Of a stretch of DNA of 64,000 nt, positions 50,687 through 62,841 are shown piece after piece. The DNA comes from Trema orientale (taxonomy: Eukaryota > Streptophyta > Magnoliopsida > Rosales > Cannabaceae). Made by a program: the position numbers and the translations under genes. Below the pieces are notes generated by a model that ran no database searches, was not told the origin of the DNA, and saw only the letters and a program-made list of their open reading frames with translations. The stretch covers positions 176,541-240,540 of the forward strand of contig JXTC01000061.1 of the NCBI GenBank assembly GCA_002914845.1. The letters are read 5' to 3'. The stretch's first letter is position 1. Each line of letters begins with the position of its first letter.

Positions 50687-52290
50687 ATGCAAGGAGGTCG
50701 AGGCCGAGGCCAAGGTGGTAGGCCTTCTTTGTTCGATGCTAATGGACCCTTTGGCGATTTCGGCCCTTTTCCGGGCTTTGGCGGTTTGGGGGGTCCTGGG
50801 AGTTTGTTTTCTAGTGTTTTTGGAGGAAGGAATCCGTTTGACGACCCATTCTTCAATCGTCCCTTTGGAGGAGGCATGTTTGATTCAAGCTTCTTTGGTC
50901 CGCTTGGAAATCCTTTCCCAGAAATGCCACCGGTTGGATTTATCGATCAACAAGCTCCGGAGCCTCGAAGATCAAGGGGACCGATCATTGAGGAAATTAA
51001 TTCCGATGATGAAGAGGAGGATGCTGCCGGTAAAGAGAGGGATGAAAATCCTAGAAAGCACCGTAGGTTAGGGAATGGACCATATGTCCAGGAGCCTGAT
51101 GATGAAGCTGAAGGTAAAAGTGTTTCTCTTCAGCTTGGCGCATTTGACTTTCTTCACTTTTGATTGTATTTTCATGAGTGCTTGCTTGTTGCAGATGGGG
51201 AGAGTAAGCATTTACAGTATAGAAATGACTACAACAGGTTCAATCGTGTGCAGTCGCAACCCCAAACTCGTAGCTTTAACTTTCAGAGCTCCTCTGTCAC
51301 TTATGGCGGAGCCAATGGAGCTTATTATACTTCTTCTCAGACAAGGAGGACAGGAAGTGATGGAGTATGTATTTTTGAATTGTTATGATACTACTGTCTT
51401 TACTTATAGCTGTTTCTTACTTGTTTTCAATGTATAAAACAGGTGACTTTTGAAGAAAGCAAAGAAGCCGATACTGCTAGTAGACAAGCTACCCACAAAA
51501 TATCCAGGGGCCTACACAATAAGGTATCCTTACGTGTCAGTGATTTACTGGTGGTGCTGCTGGTGTTCTTGCTAGCTCTTCATAAGATTTTGAACCATTA
51601 CTTTGCTCAAGTATGGGCTGACCTTAATTTACATCCTGCAAATTTTTTTTTAGGGCCATTCCCTTACTAGAAAGCTTAATTCAGATGGTAAGGTGGATAC
51701 GATGCAGACTTTACACAATCTTGACGAAGGTACGTCATTTTGATACAATGTGCTGTACTATAAGCCTCTTAGTATCACCACACGAAGGAGGACTAACATG
51801 AAATTGTTTTCTTTTAAAATTTTAGACGAGCTTTCGGGTTTTGAGGAAGCTTGGAAAGGAAGTGCTCGGAAACATTTACCTGGCTTGACTGGTAATCTTA
51901 GTGGTTACGGAGATACAGGTTACTGATGTTTCTTTCTCGGTCAAACTGTTATGCTATGTTACATTAGTAACAAAGTGATACTGACAACCAATGATTTCCA
52001 TTTGCTTCTTTACACAAAAAGGGTATCTGAAGATGTCATTTATCTGAGACAAAGATGAATTTTAAACCGTCTTTTTACAATAATTTGTTTCAGGACCTAG
52101 CAGCAGTGGACTAGATGGTAATGGAGGTTGGGCGCTTCCATCTTCGGAGCCCTCGCAGCATTCTGGTAGACTGATGCCAGATATGAGAGACAGGGTTGGG
52201 GCTGCTCGTTCACAGCGTCCTGATAGGATGAAGGCGGCAGAAGATCCTAAAAATAGGAGCTCATTCCCTCGTGGGAGGGCTGGGGATTAA
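50687..52290 (+). CDS. Myeloid leukemia factor-like (MLF1-family) protein, 6 exons
   Basis: Exons: 50687-51113, 51195-51364, 51443-51523, 51654-51729, 51826-51918, 52094-52290; phases agree, giving 347 residues. The N-terminal 100 residues are rich in Gly, Phe and Pro (FGPFPGFGGLGGPGSLF, NPFDDPFFNRPFGGGMFD). An acidic patch follows (INSDDEEEDAAGKE). The conserved MLF core is in the middle, including SSVTYGGANGAYYTSSQTRR, VTFEESKEADTASRQATHKI and RGLHNKGHSLTRKLNSDGKV, and later LSGFEEAWKGSARKHLPG. MLF proteins in animals shuttle between nucleus and cytoplasm and bind 14-3-3 and transcription regulators; the plant role is largely unknown. The low-complexity start suggests a disordered N-terminus. 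The gene appears intact. Confidence 0.9.
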
Positions 52291-53391
52291 GTTTTAGCTA
52301 GATGCAAACAAGTCTCTAGTTTCCATATTTTGTTTGGTCTTTAGCTCCATAGTACGTCTCAGTCGAATATCATATGAATCAAATATGGTCAACTTTGAGA
52401 TTGGTCTTCACTCTCCCTTTTCCATCTCAATCTCCTGATCATATGGAAACTTTATCACAAAATTGTAAGAGTTGGAAAATTAGAGCTTGGGTTTTCTTTT
52501 TACTACTGCTTAGTCGATTTAGTAGCACGAATTGTTAACTTGATAATGAGTTATTATTTCTGATTCTGATGGATGTAGTTTTCATTTTAGAATTTTCTAT
52601 GTTATCTAAAATTCTGAATATTCAGGAGTGATAAACCAAAAATCAGATCAAATATCACTATCCTGCATAGGAAGATGGCCATAACTAAACAAGAGCCAAG
52701 CTTTTCCGGTGGTTTTATTTGTTTGTTAACGTCAGGGCCCTTGAAGATCAGCTTGGTTATCCGCAAATTCAAAATCCATCAACCTGACACGACTTCACAT
52801 GGATCTGAATTAGAGCGAAACGAGAAACTCTAAATAAATATGTGCCATAATGATCTGAATTCGAAAGAGTGCACCCCCTTTTATAGTCTCCTCAAACCCT
52901 TGCTATATAGACATCTCCTAGAATTTTAAATTTTCAAATACCGTTTAAATTGCCATAAAGTACAAAATTGACTTTACAAATCCACGGGCTTTAAGAACCA
53001 AACTTCTTCTATCTTCTTCATTTTTAATTTGTTTTCTTTAAAATTTTGATGTATATTGCTTCTATAATTAGGTCAATATTAAGAAGAAAAGAAAAAAAAA
53101 AAAAACCACGAACTACAGAAATGAAATTAGCAGGTTTCAACCTCAACTTAGGATTCCCAAAACTTATCAAACTCAACATATAAATTTAATAGAGTTTGAG
53201 AAAAAAAGAAATATGGGTTGAAAACTATTTGTTTGAAAAATTATGTAGGAGTAAAGAGAAAAGAGAACACCTAATTTCTTCTTTTTTTTTTTTTTAGGAA
53301 CTAACTTCCCTTCTTTAAATTGGTTGATGTGCATCTTTTTCATTGAAGGTTTAACGTCGAAATGCCAAATTGAAGTCGTACAGATACATAT
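52291..53391. other. Intergenic region, no gene seen
   Basis: Holds the 3' UTR of the MLF-like gene; the rest is AT-rich without a supported frame. Confidence 0.55.
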
Positions 53392-53577
53392 GCATGACAA
53401 AATCCTATTCCACGAACCAAACACCAGGAGAAAACTTGAGCCACAATACAAGGGCCCGAGCCCCACACCACACCAGGGTGTATGTATGTGTAGCAAAATC
53501 ATACTCCACGAACCAAACACCCCCCCAAAGAAGAAACTTGAGCCACAATACAAGGCCCGGGCCCCACACTAGTCCGC
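53392..53577. repeat. Promoter-proximal tandem repeat, period about 96 bp
   Basis: Two units share CAAAATC.TA.TCCACGAACC, AAACTTGAGCCACAATACAA and GGCCCG.GCCCCACAC; equivalent points are at 53398 and 53494. The array ends just before the TATA box of the next gene and doubles a GC-rich GGGCCCG/GGCCCGGGCC block. Confidence 0.8.
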
Positions 53578-53588
53578 ACAGATTCCAC

Positions 53589-53595
53589 TATAAAA
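53589..53595 (+). promoter_or_regulatory. TATA box of the ICT1-like gene
   Basis: TATAAAA in CCACTATAAAAAGCCCC, about 150 bp before the start codon. It is followed by a CT microsatellite (53663-53687) and telo-box motifs (53709-53724: TTTAGGG, TTAGGGTTT) typical of leaders of plant translation genes. Confidence 0.6.
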
Positions 53596-53662
53596 AGCCC
53601 CCAAAAACTTTCAAAGCGTTTCAGGCGAAACCCATAGAGAGGGAAATAGAACGTTTCAGGAG

Positions 53663-53687
53663 TCTCTCTCTCTCTCTCTCTCTCTCT
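53663..53687. repeat. CT microsatellite in the ICT1-like leader
   Basis: About 12 CT units between the TATA box and the start codon; pyrimidine tracts of this kind are common in plant 5' leaders. Confidence 0.9.
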
Positions 53688-53739
53688 ACATCCCTCTGTG
53701 GTTGTAGTTTTAGGGTTAGGGTTTTGTGAAGCTCTGAAA

Positions 53740-54048
53740 ATGGCGCTTTCGAAAAGCACGGCCAACGCAATCCTGAATGGAGTGCTTCAACCATCGCTTG
53801 CGCTTTCGCTTTCGAAGATGGTGGAAGGCCAGGTGATCAACTACAAGGCCCTTGGGCGGCGCATGGTGGCGAACCGAACCAACTACCTGTTTCGCCGCGC
53901 GGCGTGGGAATCCAAGTACAGCGAGAAGGTCCCGGCTCGCTTCTCGGAGGTGCAGCAGCGCATGCTCGAGGCAGAGGAGCGGGTTCTTGACGCCGAGGAT
54001 GATGGACCGACCCCTCAGATCACTTTGGGTATAATCTCATCTTTTTCT

Positions 54049-54079
<31 letters not shown>

Positions 54080-56224
54080 TTTTCAAGAATATAGATGAGA
54101 AAAATGATATAGGAGTAGAGATTTACAGTTCCTAATTGCTTTTTAGTGTCTTCATTTGTCATTTTCATTTCTTTCTTTTTTTTTTTTTTTTGGAAATTTT
54201 AATTTAAGAGTATGGAAAAATGAAATAGGAGTAGGGATTTACAATTCTAGAATATTTTGGCTGGTGTTCTGTTCTGTCATTACTGGGTTGTGAAATGATG
54301 AGTATATGATTTTTCTTTTTCTCAATAGAACATGTGATATCTCATATCTATATACTATAACTCATGCCTGTGATCTCCGGGGTGTGTGCTGTGTCGAAAC
54401 ATTGATGATTAAATTTCAGTAAGATTCATACATGCTTGGAGTCCATCTGGTTGATGAGCTTAATTCATAGAGGATTTGTTGAACTTGTTTAACATTTTGA
54501 AGTTCAAAATTGGACTATTACTTATGTTTATCTGTGTGCCTGTGTGTGTATGTATGCACACAGACAGAAATTTGTCTAAATTTGGAACCGTAGATGCTCA
54601 AACACAAATATAAACATAGACATCTGTGGGTGACAACCACGACTCATTTTGTTGCTTTGGCCGGTTTTGTGTTACTTTGTTCAGGATTTCCAGACCAGTA
54701 ATATCAGATATATAATCTTACCTTTACGGGTAACCTTTGAGTTCTATTATCGGGCTGTGTTTATTAACTTAGTCCGTCATGGGCCGTTAAGGGAATGAAA
54801 ATAAGAAGTAGTTCAATTTTTCGCATGTTTGTCATGTGTTCACTTGCTCATTTAGACATAAATATTTGGCGAATCCGTCACATGGTTAATGATATTAGGA
54901 AGGGATAGCTCAATTTTTATACAGTCTCATTTCTTTCCAAGCCTTTTTCCCTTTATGATTTTGTTTTCATTACAGCTTAGTAAACGTGCATTAATGTTAT
55001 AGTTATGTTTTTCATTTTGATGTCCTCATTTTTTCATTGGATAGATGCCTATTGTAGGTAGTCATGCTAGTAGTTACTAATCTTTCTGTTTCAGTTGTCC
55101 CTTTTTTCTTGAAGTCTTCTGTTGTCACATGGAAATTTATATATTTATTCATCACTCCATGTTTTTATTCTTCTTCAGACCATGTAACTGTTAGCTTTGC
55201 TAGAAGTGGTGGCCCTGGGGGTCAGAATGTTAACAAAGGTTTGTTTAATGAATTTTTAGATCAGTATCTGTTTTGTTTGTTTCCATTCTCATTTTGATGC
55301 CCAATTTCTATTGCTGTTGTTTTTCTATTGCTTGCTCCTTTTAATTTACAGTGAGTACAAAGGTGGACATGCGCTTCAATGTCAAATATGCAGATTGGCT
55401 AAGTTGGAGGATTAGGGAGAGGATTATGCAAATGGTTTGTTACTGCCCACTGTTAATGTTTGGTTTTTAACCTTTGTGCTTGGTTGGGGCAAATCTTCTT
55501 CTGTCTTTTTACAACATCTAGGCATTTTCCTTTTAATGAGCAGGAAAAGAATCGAATTAACAGGGATGGGGAACTTGTGGTATCTTCAACAAAGACTAGA
55601 ACACAGAAGTTAACTTCTTTCCTCTTCTCCTTTTAACTTTATCCATGTTGCTTGTGAGTTGCCAAAACTTATGGTTTGACTTCACTTTTTTCCTTCAGGG
55701 ATAACATTGAAGATGCTTTGGGGAAACTTCAGGTACTAATGGACGGATGTCCTTCTTATGTTGCTTTGTTCATTTTAAGTTATGGGGCTTGTTGTTTCTC
55801 TTCATCAATTAGGTCATGATGTCAAGGTTCAAATTTATATTTTGGTAACAATTATTATCCTTCTGTTAACTATTTTCTTCTTTTCTCCCTTTTTTATAAA
55901 TTTTTTACATAGGCAATCATTGATGCTGCTGCTTATGTCCCACCACCTCCTTCCGAAGAGCAAAAGAAGAAACTCGCAAAGATGTGAGATCCCTTTACCA
56001 TATTGGATGCCACCCCTCTACTCTTCCCTCTCTGTTCCTGTCTACAGGATCCTGGAATTACTATGTTTTTTCTGCGTAATTGGACCATGAAGGAATCTGA
56101 GTTCGTTTTCTCTTGTTGTTTGTGTCTTTGAAGAGCTGCTGCTGGCGAACAAAAACGTCTCAAAAGCAAGAAGGCACTTTCAGATAAGAAGGCTTTTAGA
56201 AGAAGCCGGGACAGTTGGGATTAA
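53740..56224 (+). CDS. ICT1-type class I release-factor-like protein (GGQ), 7 exons
   Basis: Proteins of this type hydrolyse peptidyl-tRNA on stalled ribosomes without reading a stop codon; relatives act in mitochondria (ICT1/mL62). Exons: 53740-54028, 55179-55238, 55352-55434, 55544-55608, 55699-55732, 55913-55983, 56134-56224; phases agree and give 230 residues. The catalytic loop is SGGPGGQNVNK (GGQ at 110-112), followed by VSTKVDMRFNVKYADWLSWR. The C-terminus is basic (KRLKSKKALSDKKAFRRSRD), as expected for insertion into the ribosomal entry channel. There is no codon-recognition domain. The 96-residue first exon is basic (ALGRRMVANRTNYLFRRAAW) and less familiar; organelle targeting is plausible but not proven. 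A GTG 42 bases upstream is in frame, but the ATG is the sensible start. The neighbouring DUF1442 gene is also adjacent in Arabidopsis as I recall. Confidence 0.9.
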
Positions 56225-57162
56225 CTTACCAGGTGGTCTTAGTATTTTTGAGATCATCATTTGTGTCTATCCGTTTTCTTACTCTCTTGCAATATGATTC
56301 TCTTGCAATATGATTCTTCATAACTTACTGTTGATTATTTTGTTTTGAGACAATTATTTGTTTGCACCCAATTTTTTACTTTGAAGAAAAGAATGTTCGC
56401 AGGATCTTGAAGAAGCATTTGCACCAGCTCGTTTGTGAAGATTCAGAGAGACAACTCATGACATGGAGATTTTATAGTAAACCCTTTAAGAGCAAGCTTA
56501 CTTACTAGTTAAAAATACTCTTTAAAGACTGATTTCACCTTGAAATTACTGATTATGAGATGAAGTATGTACAGCTCTTTTGATGCAAGACTAAAGTTAG
56601 TATACTTTGCGAGTCCTCTAATCGAATTGGTTCCTACCGTACAGGCTCAACTTTTAGCAACTTGGAATTACTTAATATTACGTATGATGTCTATTTTGGC
56701 CTTTCGAAGCTTTGCTTTTTGAAGATTCATTGTTTATATTTATATTCTACATGCTTGCCTTTGTTGTCTTTATGGCCCGTAAATATTACGGTACCCCGAA
56801 AACAAGAAAGGAATTATAACTATGCTTCGTGGAAGCAACGGGGTCTAGCTGTTCACCTTGAAATGAACTGATATTTCTTAACATATGGGTCAAATTTTTG
56901 AATGAAAAATTCTGAAACGAAATTCTGAAACCTACTCTTAATAGAGATTAAAAAAAATACAAGACTTAAAACAATGAGAAAATTTTCTTTTGTGATTTAT
57001 TTTTGTTGGGATCACTTTTGTATTTGTTAGCTAAATAGAAGGAAAAACAAGGGGAAAAATAGGTAGTATTGGCCTAGTACACTGGAAAATCTGTACATAA
57101 AAATTAAATCGAGCCCCACAAAAAAAAAATTAAAAAAAAAATTCACACTATTTTGGCTAAAA
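56225..57162. other. Space between convergent genes
   Basis: Holds the 3' ends of both the ICT1-like gene (+) and the DUF1442 gene (-). A short frame at 56662-56871 has no family features. No other gene seen. Confidence 0.55.
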
Positions 57163-58000
57163 TTATTTTCTGATAACGTACTCCTCTCCCGATTGTTGAT
57201 CAACATGTTTGATCCATCTTCTTCCCTCTCCCTTCGCCGGACCCGAACTCTCGACGGCGCCGCCGCCGATTGCTCCGACGTGGGCAATATCTAGTCCGTT
57301 GCCCACCGGCAAAAACACAGACCGGACAAGCCGTCGTGACCCGTCGACCACGCTCCGCCACCGGAAACCGGAAGCGTTTTTCGAGGTGGCGTTTTTGCAG
57401 ACCAGGACGGCACCTCTCTGGCTAAGCTCCGCCACTCTCAGCACTCTGGCGAAGTCCTTTTTGCGGCAATCCACCACCAGGAAATCGACTCCGGCGAGAC
57501 CCTCCATGGCTTCCTCCGCGGCATCGCCGGCGACGATGACCTCCGCCGAAACCCCGGCGTCGCTCAGGGCCGCGACGTACTCGGACCTCGACCCCTCGTC
57601 CGGGACTATGCACACGTGTCGCGCGCCCGCGTGGCGGCTGGCAACGGCGAGGCCGATGCTTGTCGCGATTGGTCCCCCATGTGACCACGTCTCCACGATG
57701 AACTTGGCGTTCCAGCCGGCTGCCATGGCTGAAACCAGCTCCGCAACCCCTGATTCTTGGAATATCTCGCACTGCAGAAAAAACCAAGATGAGATCTTTG
57801 TTCAAAAATGGAGAGAACAAACCCAAAAAAGAAAAACCCAGATGAGATTTTCGCTCAAAATTGGAAACTAAACAAGACAAAACCCGAGAAATGAGAGAGA
57901 TCAAAATTTGATCATAAAAACCTTAGAGAAGATTGCTTACAGATTTAACTGTATCTATGTAAGCTTTTGATGCTGTTTCAGGTGACCATACTAGCTTCAT
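57163..58000 (-). CDS. DUF1442 family protein, 2 exons
   Basis: Exon 1 is 58000-57941 and exon 2 is 57771-57163, joined in phase 0 to 222 residues. The start gives MKLVWSPETASKAYIDTVKS, the family's hallmark N-terminus, followed by GVAELVSAMAAGWNAKFIVE. The fold suggested by VETWSHGGPIATSIGLAVAS, HVCIVPDEG and GVDFLVVDCRKKDF resembles a Rossmann-like O-methyltransferase core, but I see no confirmed cofactor site and the function is unknown. Coding DNA is very GC-rich compared with its surroundings, and a long antisense frame results from that. The gene looks complete. A CTT microsatellite (58037-58067) lies in its 5' UTR. Confidence 0.92.
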
Positions 58001-61000
58001 TTCTTCTTATTCTTCTTCGTTTTTCTCTGTAAAGACCTTCTTCTTCTTCTTCTTCTTCCTCCTCCTCAGGTTTTCTTCTTCTTCTTCTTGCTCTGGTTTT
58101 GAACGAGCTCTGCTCTGTCTTTGTAGCCAAGCCAAACTTGGTTTAAAACGAGTTCAAGTTGGGTTTTTATTCGAGACAGAAAACAGCTACTAGAACATTT
58201 CGATTTTTGTTTTTTGTTTTTTTTTTTGCTTTGGGGTTTTTTGGACCGTTGACACTATTATAAATACTGCGCATGAAGTCCAACGTGTTGATTTGTATTA
58301 CAATGGATTAGTATTAACTTTTCTTTGTTCTGTTTTATGCATTCTTTTTTCTTGTTTTTCAATATTTATTTGTGGCGTCAAACACGAACAATACGGTTGG
58401 AAAACATATATATTCCAAGTGGGGGCAGTCGCCAACTAATTCTTCTCCTACTCTGTTTTTAACCTCACTATTAGTATTATTTTATGTATTTTTAGCTTGT
58501 TTTTCAAGTTCTCTTTTAGCTCAAGGATGATGTCATATCATAGAAATTTTTATAAGAATATAAAAAAGAGTTTAGATAAAAGAATCAATCTTGACAGTTA
58601 TTTTTAGTCCAAGTCATAAAAGTTGGGTTCGTTTTGGTAAATGTTCCAAAGTTTCGGTCTCGTCAATTAAAAAGAAAAAAAAAAAAGTAAAAGTAAAGAG
58701 ATTACTTCTTCCAACAATTAAACTCCTGCCCTAGTATTTTTGCATCTTAGGAGGTGCCTCATGTGGCCACCAAACTCTTTTAATCGGTTCTTATTTTCTC
58801 TCTTTTTTTTTTCAGAGCAAAAAAACTCCTACCCTAGTTAAGATTATTGGACCAATATAACATTAATATGTTTCTTTTTTTCTTCTTTTGGGAAAGATGA
58901 GGTTGAATAAGTGGCTATTACTAGCTTATCATGTTTATCTTAGTATTAAATAATATTTACAACATAAAACTGGTCTTGTAAGAAAGGTATCTAATTGTCA
59001 ACATGTAATTATAGGGTATATCTGAGATTAGGACCCGGTGGTACACAGCTTCTACATCTATCATTTTAGTAGTTGTAGAAAAATGGTAAAGACAGCTACT
59101 GATATGTTTTTTTAGCCCACAATGGATTTTCTGTGACAATGATGATTCATCGCCCCACTAATACCCTCTAATGCCAATAATAGTAGTACTGTTCAAAGTC
59201 TTAAAATATGGACTAGTGTGAAAGTAAAATCTAGAAAAAGCATCAAGTTATTGTCCGTAGCAGCCTCATCCAGATTTTCTGATACAAAATAAGAATCAGG
59301 ATTACATATCTGCTTATGAATTCTTAAATTAATCAATACATAATATGGAATTCCAAGTTGCTACTACTTCTTTTTTTTCCTTTTTTTTTCCACCTTAATA
59401 TGATATTTTTCTCTTTCTTACAAAATGCTTTAAGAAAAAAAAAAAGTCAAACACAATTTGAATTAGGGATCATTTCCTGTCCGTGAACATCACTATGGAT
59501 AATGACATAGTAAGGTTTTTTTTATGAGTTTTTTTTTTTTCTCAATCTTGTCGGAAGTAGCCTATATAAGTGATGTTACGGATTAAAAGCTATAATTATT
59601 TATTATCAATAACAATAAAATAGAAAACAAAATAGCACACAAAATTTAATGTGATTCACTCAATAAGAGAGATATGTATATTTTTAGTCACCACAAATTT
59701 TCACTATGATAAGGAAGAGAGAATATAAAAAAAAAAATCTCACACCTTGCAATTTCTTTTTGTAATCTCATTTATCAAAAATGTTCTTTATATTCTTTTT
59801 TTAAAAAAAAAAAACTGGCCTGATCCATATTTATATCAGGATAATTTGCATCTATATAATTAGATCCACACATCTAACACTAGTTTTGTGATATTTAATT
59901 TTTGTTTGGTTATCCAAGTGACCAAGTATCTTACCATGATTCGTATGTCATAAATTTGAGTACAACAAGTAATGTTAAGGATAATGTATTAATTATGAAA
60001 GTCACGAATTATTCGAAGAAATCTCGCACAATTTTAAGCAAATAGCGATGCAATTATAACAATTGACATAAACATGGATCATATTTAGAGGCAAATATTG
60101 GGTAGTTTCCATAAGAGGGTCCCACTTAATGGAATATGAATTAGAAGAACGACGTAAAATATCGAGAAAGCGTGAAACAGTCAAAGAGATCACACAAAGT
60201 GGAGAGGAGGTCACCGCGTCCGTAATGTGTATTCGATTATGTGATGTAATAAGCAATTGTTCAAAGAAAACCGGCCAAAGCAGGGAAATTAAGCCGAAAG
60301 CACGAAAGTGTCGGCTCCCACCTGTGCTCTGCGTCAGTATTTATCAAACCACGCTTATATATTATGCTATATGTGTATATATGTATATATATAAAATATA
60401 GTATATGCTTATATTTTTATGTATGGTTGTATACACATTAGTATTTTTTTGGTGTCTCATAAACGAAACCGACCAATTCTTCTAAGCCGTCTAGTGCCAA
60501 AATCTACGTTACACTACAACTATATCCCAATGAAACATTCTCTGTCTCTCATAAATATTTGACTAGGAGTTACAAATCGAAGCTTTTAAAATAGCACTTT
60601 CTCGCATTGAGAGTCCCTTCTTTGAAACTTGAAGCATTTTCTCAATTTAAAAAGGAGAAAACCCACGTTCTCTTCGTTTCTGAGGCTGTACATAATGCTT
60701 TTTATAAACAGCTAAATATTAAGGTTGATGGAAGCATTTCTTTTACCGAGTCCTTGTTGCGTATAAATATATATATGTATATATATACGTGGAGTATGTA
60801 TATACGTGGACTCAGTTATATTAAATATACGATGGAGTGAAGATAAGGAAGATCTATTTATTACATGTCATTTCTAGTTGGCATTAGGTGACCCGGAAAG
60901 AAAGATCAAATTCATTCAAATGAAGAAACCAAGAAATTACACAATGAGGTATCAATGCTAAAATTGCCTCATTAAGCTCAGTAGCTCAACCAAACCCAAT

Positions 61001-62645
61001 AAATTTGTTATAACTTTTGAAAAAGAAACATGATCATGAGCAAAACACAGAAACCTCACATTTTGAGTGATGTCACTACTCTTTAAATCAAAGGATTAAC
61101 TGCCAAAAAAAATCTGAATAATATGATAAACTCTAAGTTTTGACTTAGTGCTACATTTTACGTACATATTTAAAATCTTTTTAAATATTTACCTTCTATG
61201 TACAAATTAAATGATTTGTGTTTGTGTTTAAGTTATTTTCAATAGAATTAAATGATTTGTGTTGATTTTTAAGTTATTTTCAATGGATTTAAGTATTTAG
61301 TGATGAGTTTTTGGTCCATTTGTATACCCAAGATGAATATTTGAAAAGATTTTAAATGTAGAAATATAATTTTGCATGTGTTAAACCTTAAGGATTATCG
61401 TGCAATAAAATCATTTTTCAAGGTTTCTTTTTCAGATTTTTGCAGTCAACCTATTACTAAATCTTCTCTCATGGCATTCAATTAAAAAAAAAAATCCTCT
61501 CTCATGAATATGTGAACAAAGAATTCACTACCTAATTCTTTCATGAAAGAAAAAAGATGGCTCTATTGCCACCCCTATTTTTTATTGCCCACTAAGTTTC
61601 TAAGTTTCTAAATAAACCATCCAATTTAATATTTTTCTTTCCCATTAAGTTTCTAAAAAGACTCATCAATTTATTATTTTTCTTTCCCACTGACTTTCTA
61701 AATAGACTCCTTAATAAATTTTAAAAGTTTAAATTTTCTTTTCACACTTCTCTTAAATTTCCACTAAGTACAAAAATTTCTATTAGTAAACATATTAGGA
61801 AACTTTTCATTCAGTACAAAAATACTCAGACTTTTGTCTCATTCTTCATTTTTTATTATCTTCTTCAAGAATTCGATATATATTGCTTCAATAACTATAA
61901 GTTTTTCTTCAACTCGATAATGTGACAAAAGAAAAGAAAAACAATAATATGTTGCAAACTTTTCTATTCTTTTCTCCAAGAAATTGTGGGTTAAGAAATA
62001 AAGTAAGTATAACGAATAATAATGGAGTATAAGCAACTATGCTAATTATCTTTTTTTTTTTCCAAAAAAAAAAGACATACTATATAAAAGGAAGAAACTG
62101 TATACACACAATCATGTTGTTAAAGCATAAATGAGAAAAGAAAAAAAAAAGATTAGTTTCTACAGATGCATGACAATTTAACTAAATGATTATTGTGAGT
62201 TGCCACTGTTATTTATGGTTTGTTAATTTTTTAATAAATAGGTAACGAAAGACTTCATTACTCTATTAAAAATATACTTATTAGAGAGGAAGAGACTAGA
62301 TAGAAGAGATAAACACAAAATTAGAAAATAAAATAAAAATACCTTAAACACAAAATTCAATGCAAAACAATCTACTTTCAATTCTTTTAAATGCAAAATA
62401 AAAACTAATAAATATAAATAAAATCTAATCTTATTAGAATCAAAATTCTATTTGTAATATGTGTGTTTAAGGGGTGTGCTAAGAACTGAAAATAGTCAAG
62501 TCAATTTATAAAAAAATATATTTATAAATAAATAATTAATTAATTAAAAAGGGACGGAGAATGAAAAAGATGGGGTGGCTCTTAAAATACCACTACCTTG
62601 TTCAACTATAAACTAAATTGTTTCTCATTAAAAAAAAAAAAAAAA
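58001..62645. other. Long gene-free intergenic region
   Basis: Includes the DUF1442 promoter at its left end. The rest is AT-rich with short frames only. Local direct repeats are visible at 61205-61292 (unit of about 41 bp, TTAAATGATTTGTGTT) and about 61590-61720 (unit of about 58 bp, TTTTTCTTTCCCA). No RNA gene or conserved protein segment was recognised. Confidence 0.6.
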
Positions 62646-62652
62646 GACCACT

Positions 62653-62730
62653 AAATTGTGACAGTGATAGCAAAAGGGACCCCAAGTAATAAACCGTGAC
62701 AGTGATAGCAAAAGGGGGCCCAAGTTATTA
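62653..62730. repeat. Tandem direct repeat, two units of about 39 bp
   Basis: Both units contain GTGACAGTGATAGCAAAAGG followed by a C/G run and CCAAGT. It lies just downstream of the DUF4283 frame's stop codon on the minus strand. Confidence 0.75.
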
Positions 62731-62841
62731 GTTTCGCTTGGTGTCCAGTTATTGGGCTTAGCCCTGCCTAAGTTTTGCACACTCACCCTCGCCAATCCAT
62801 TCCATTTGCTCAATCACTTCTCACTCCAAAATTGGGAGCAG

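Noticed and set aside
57209..57871. 220-codon plus-strand open frame
   Set aside because: It is antisense to the GC-rich DUF1442 coding exon, whose protein has clear family motifs and correct splice sites. The plus-strand frame has no known motif.
60607..60840. 77-codon plus-strand frame
   Set aside because: Its C-terminal part is a translated TA-rich repeat and the rest has no recognisable domain.
62628..62813. Short minus-strand frame after the DUF4283 protein as start of LINE ORF2
   Set aside because: It shows no endonuclease motif and contains the 39-bp tandem repeat; not supported.
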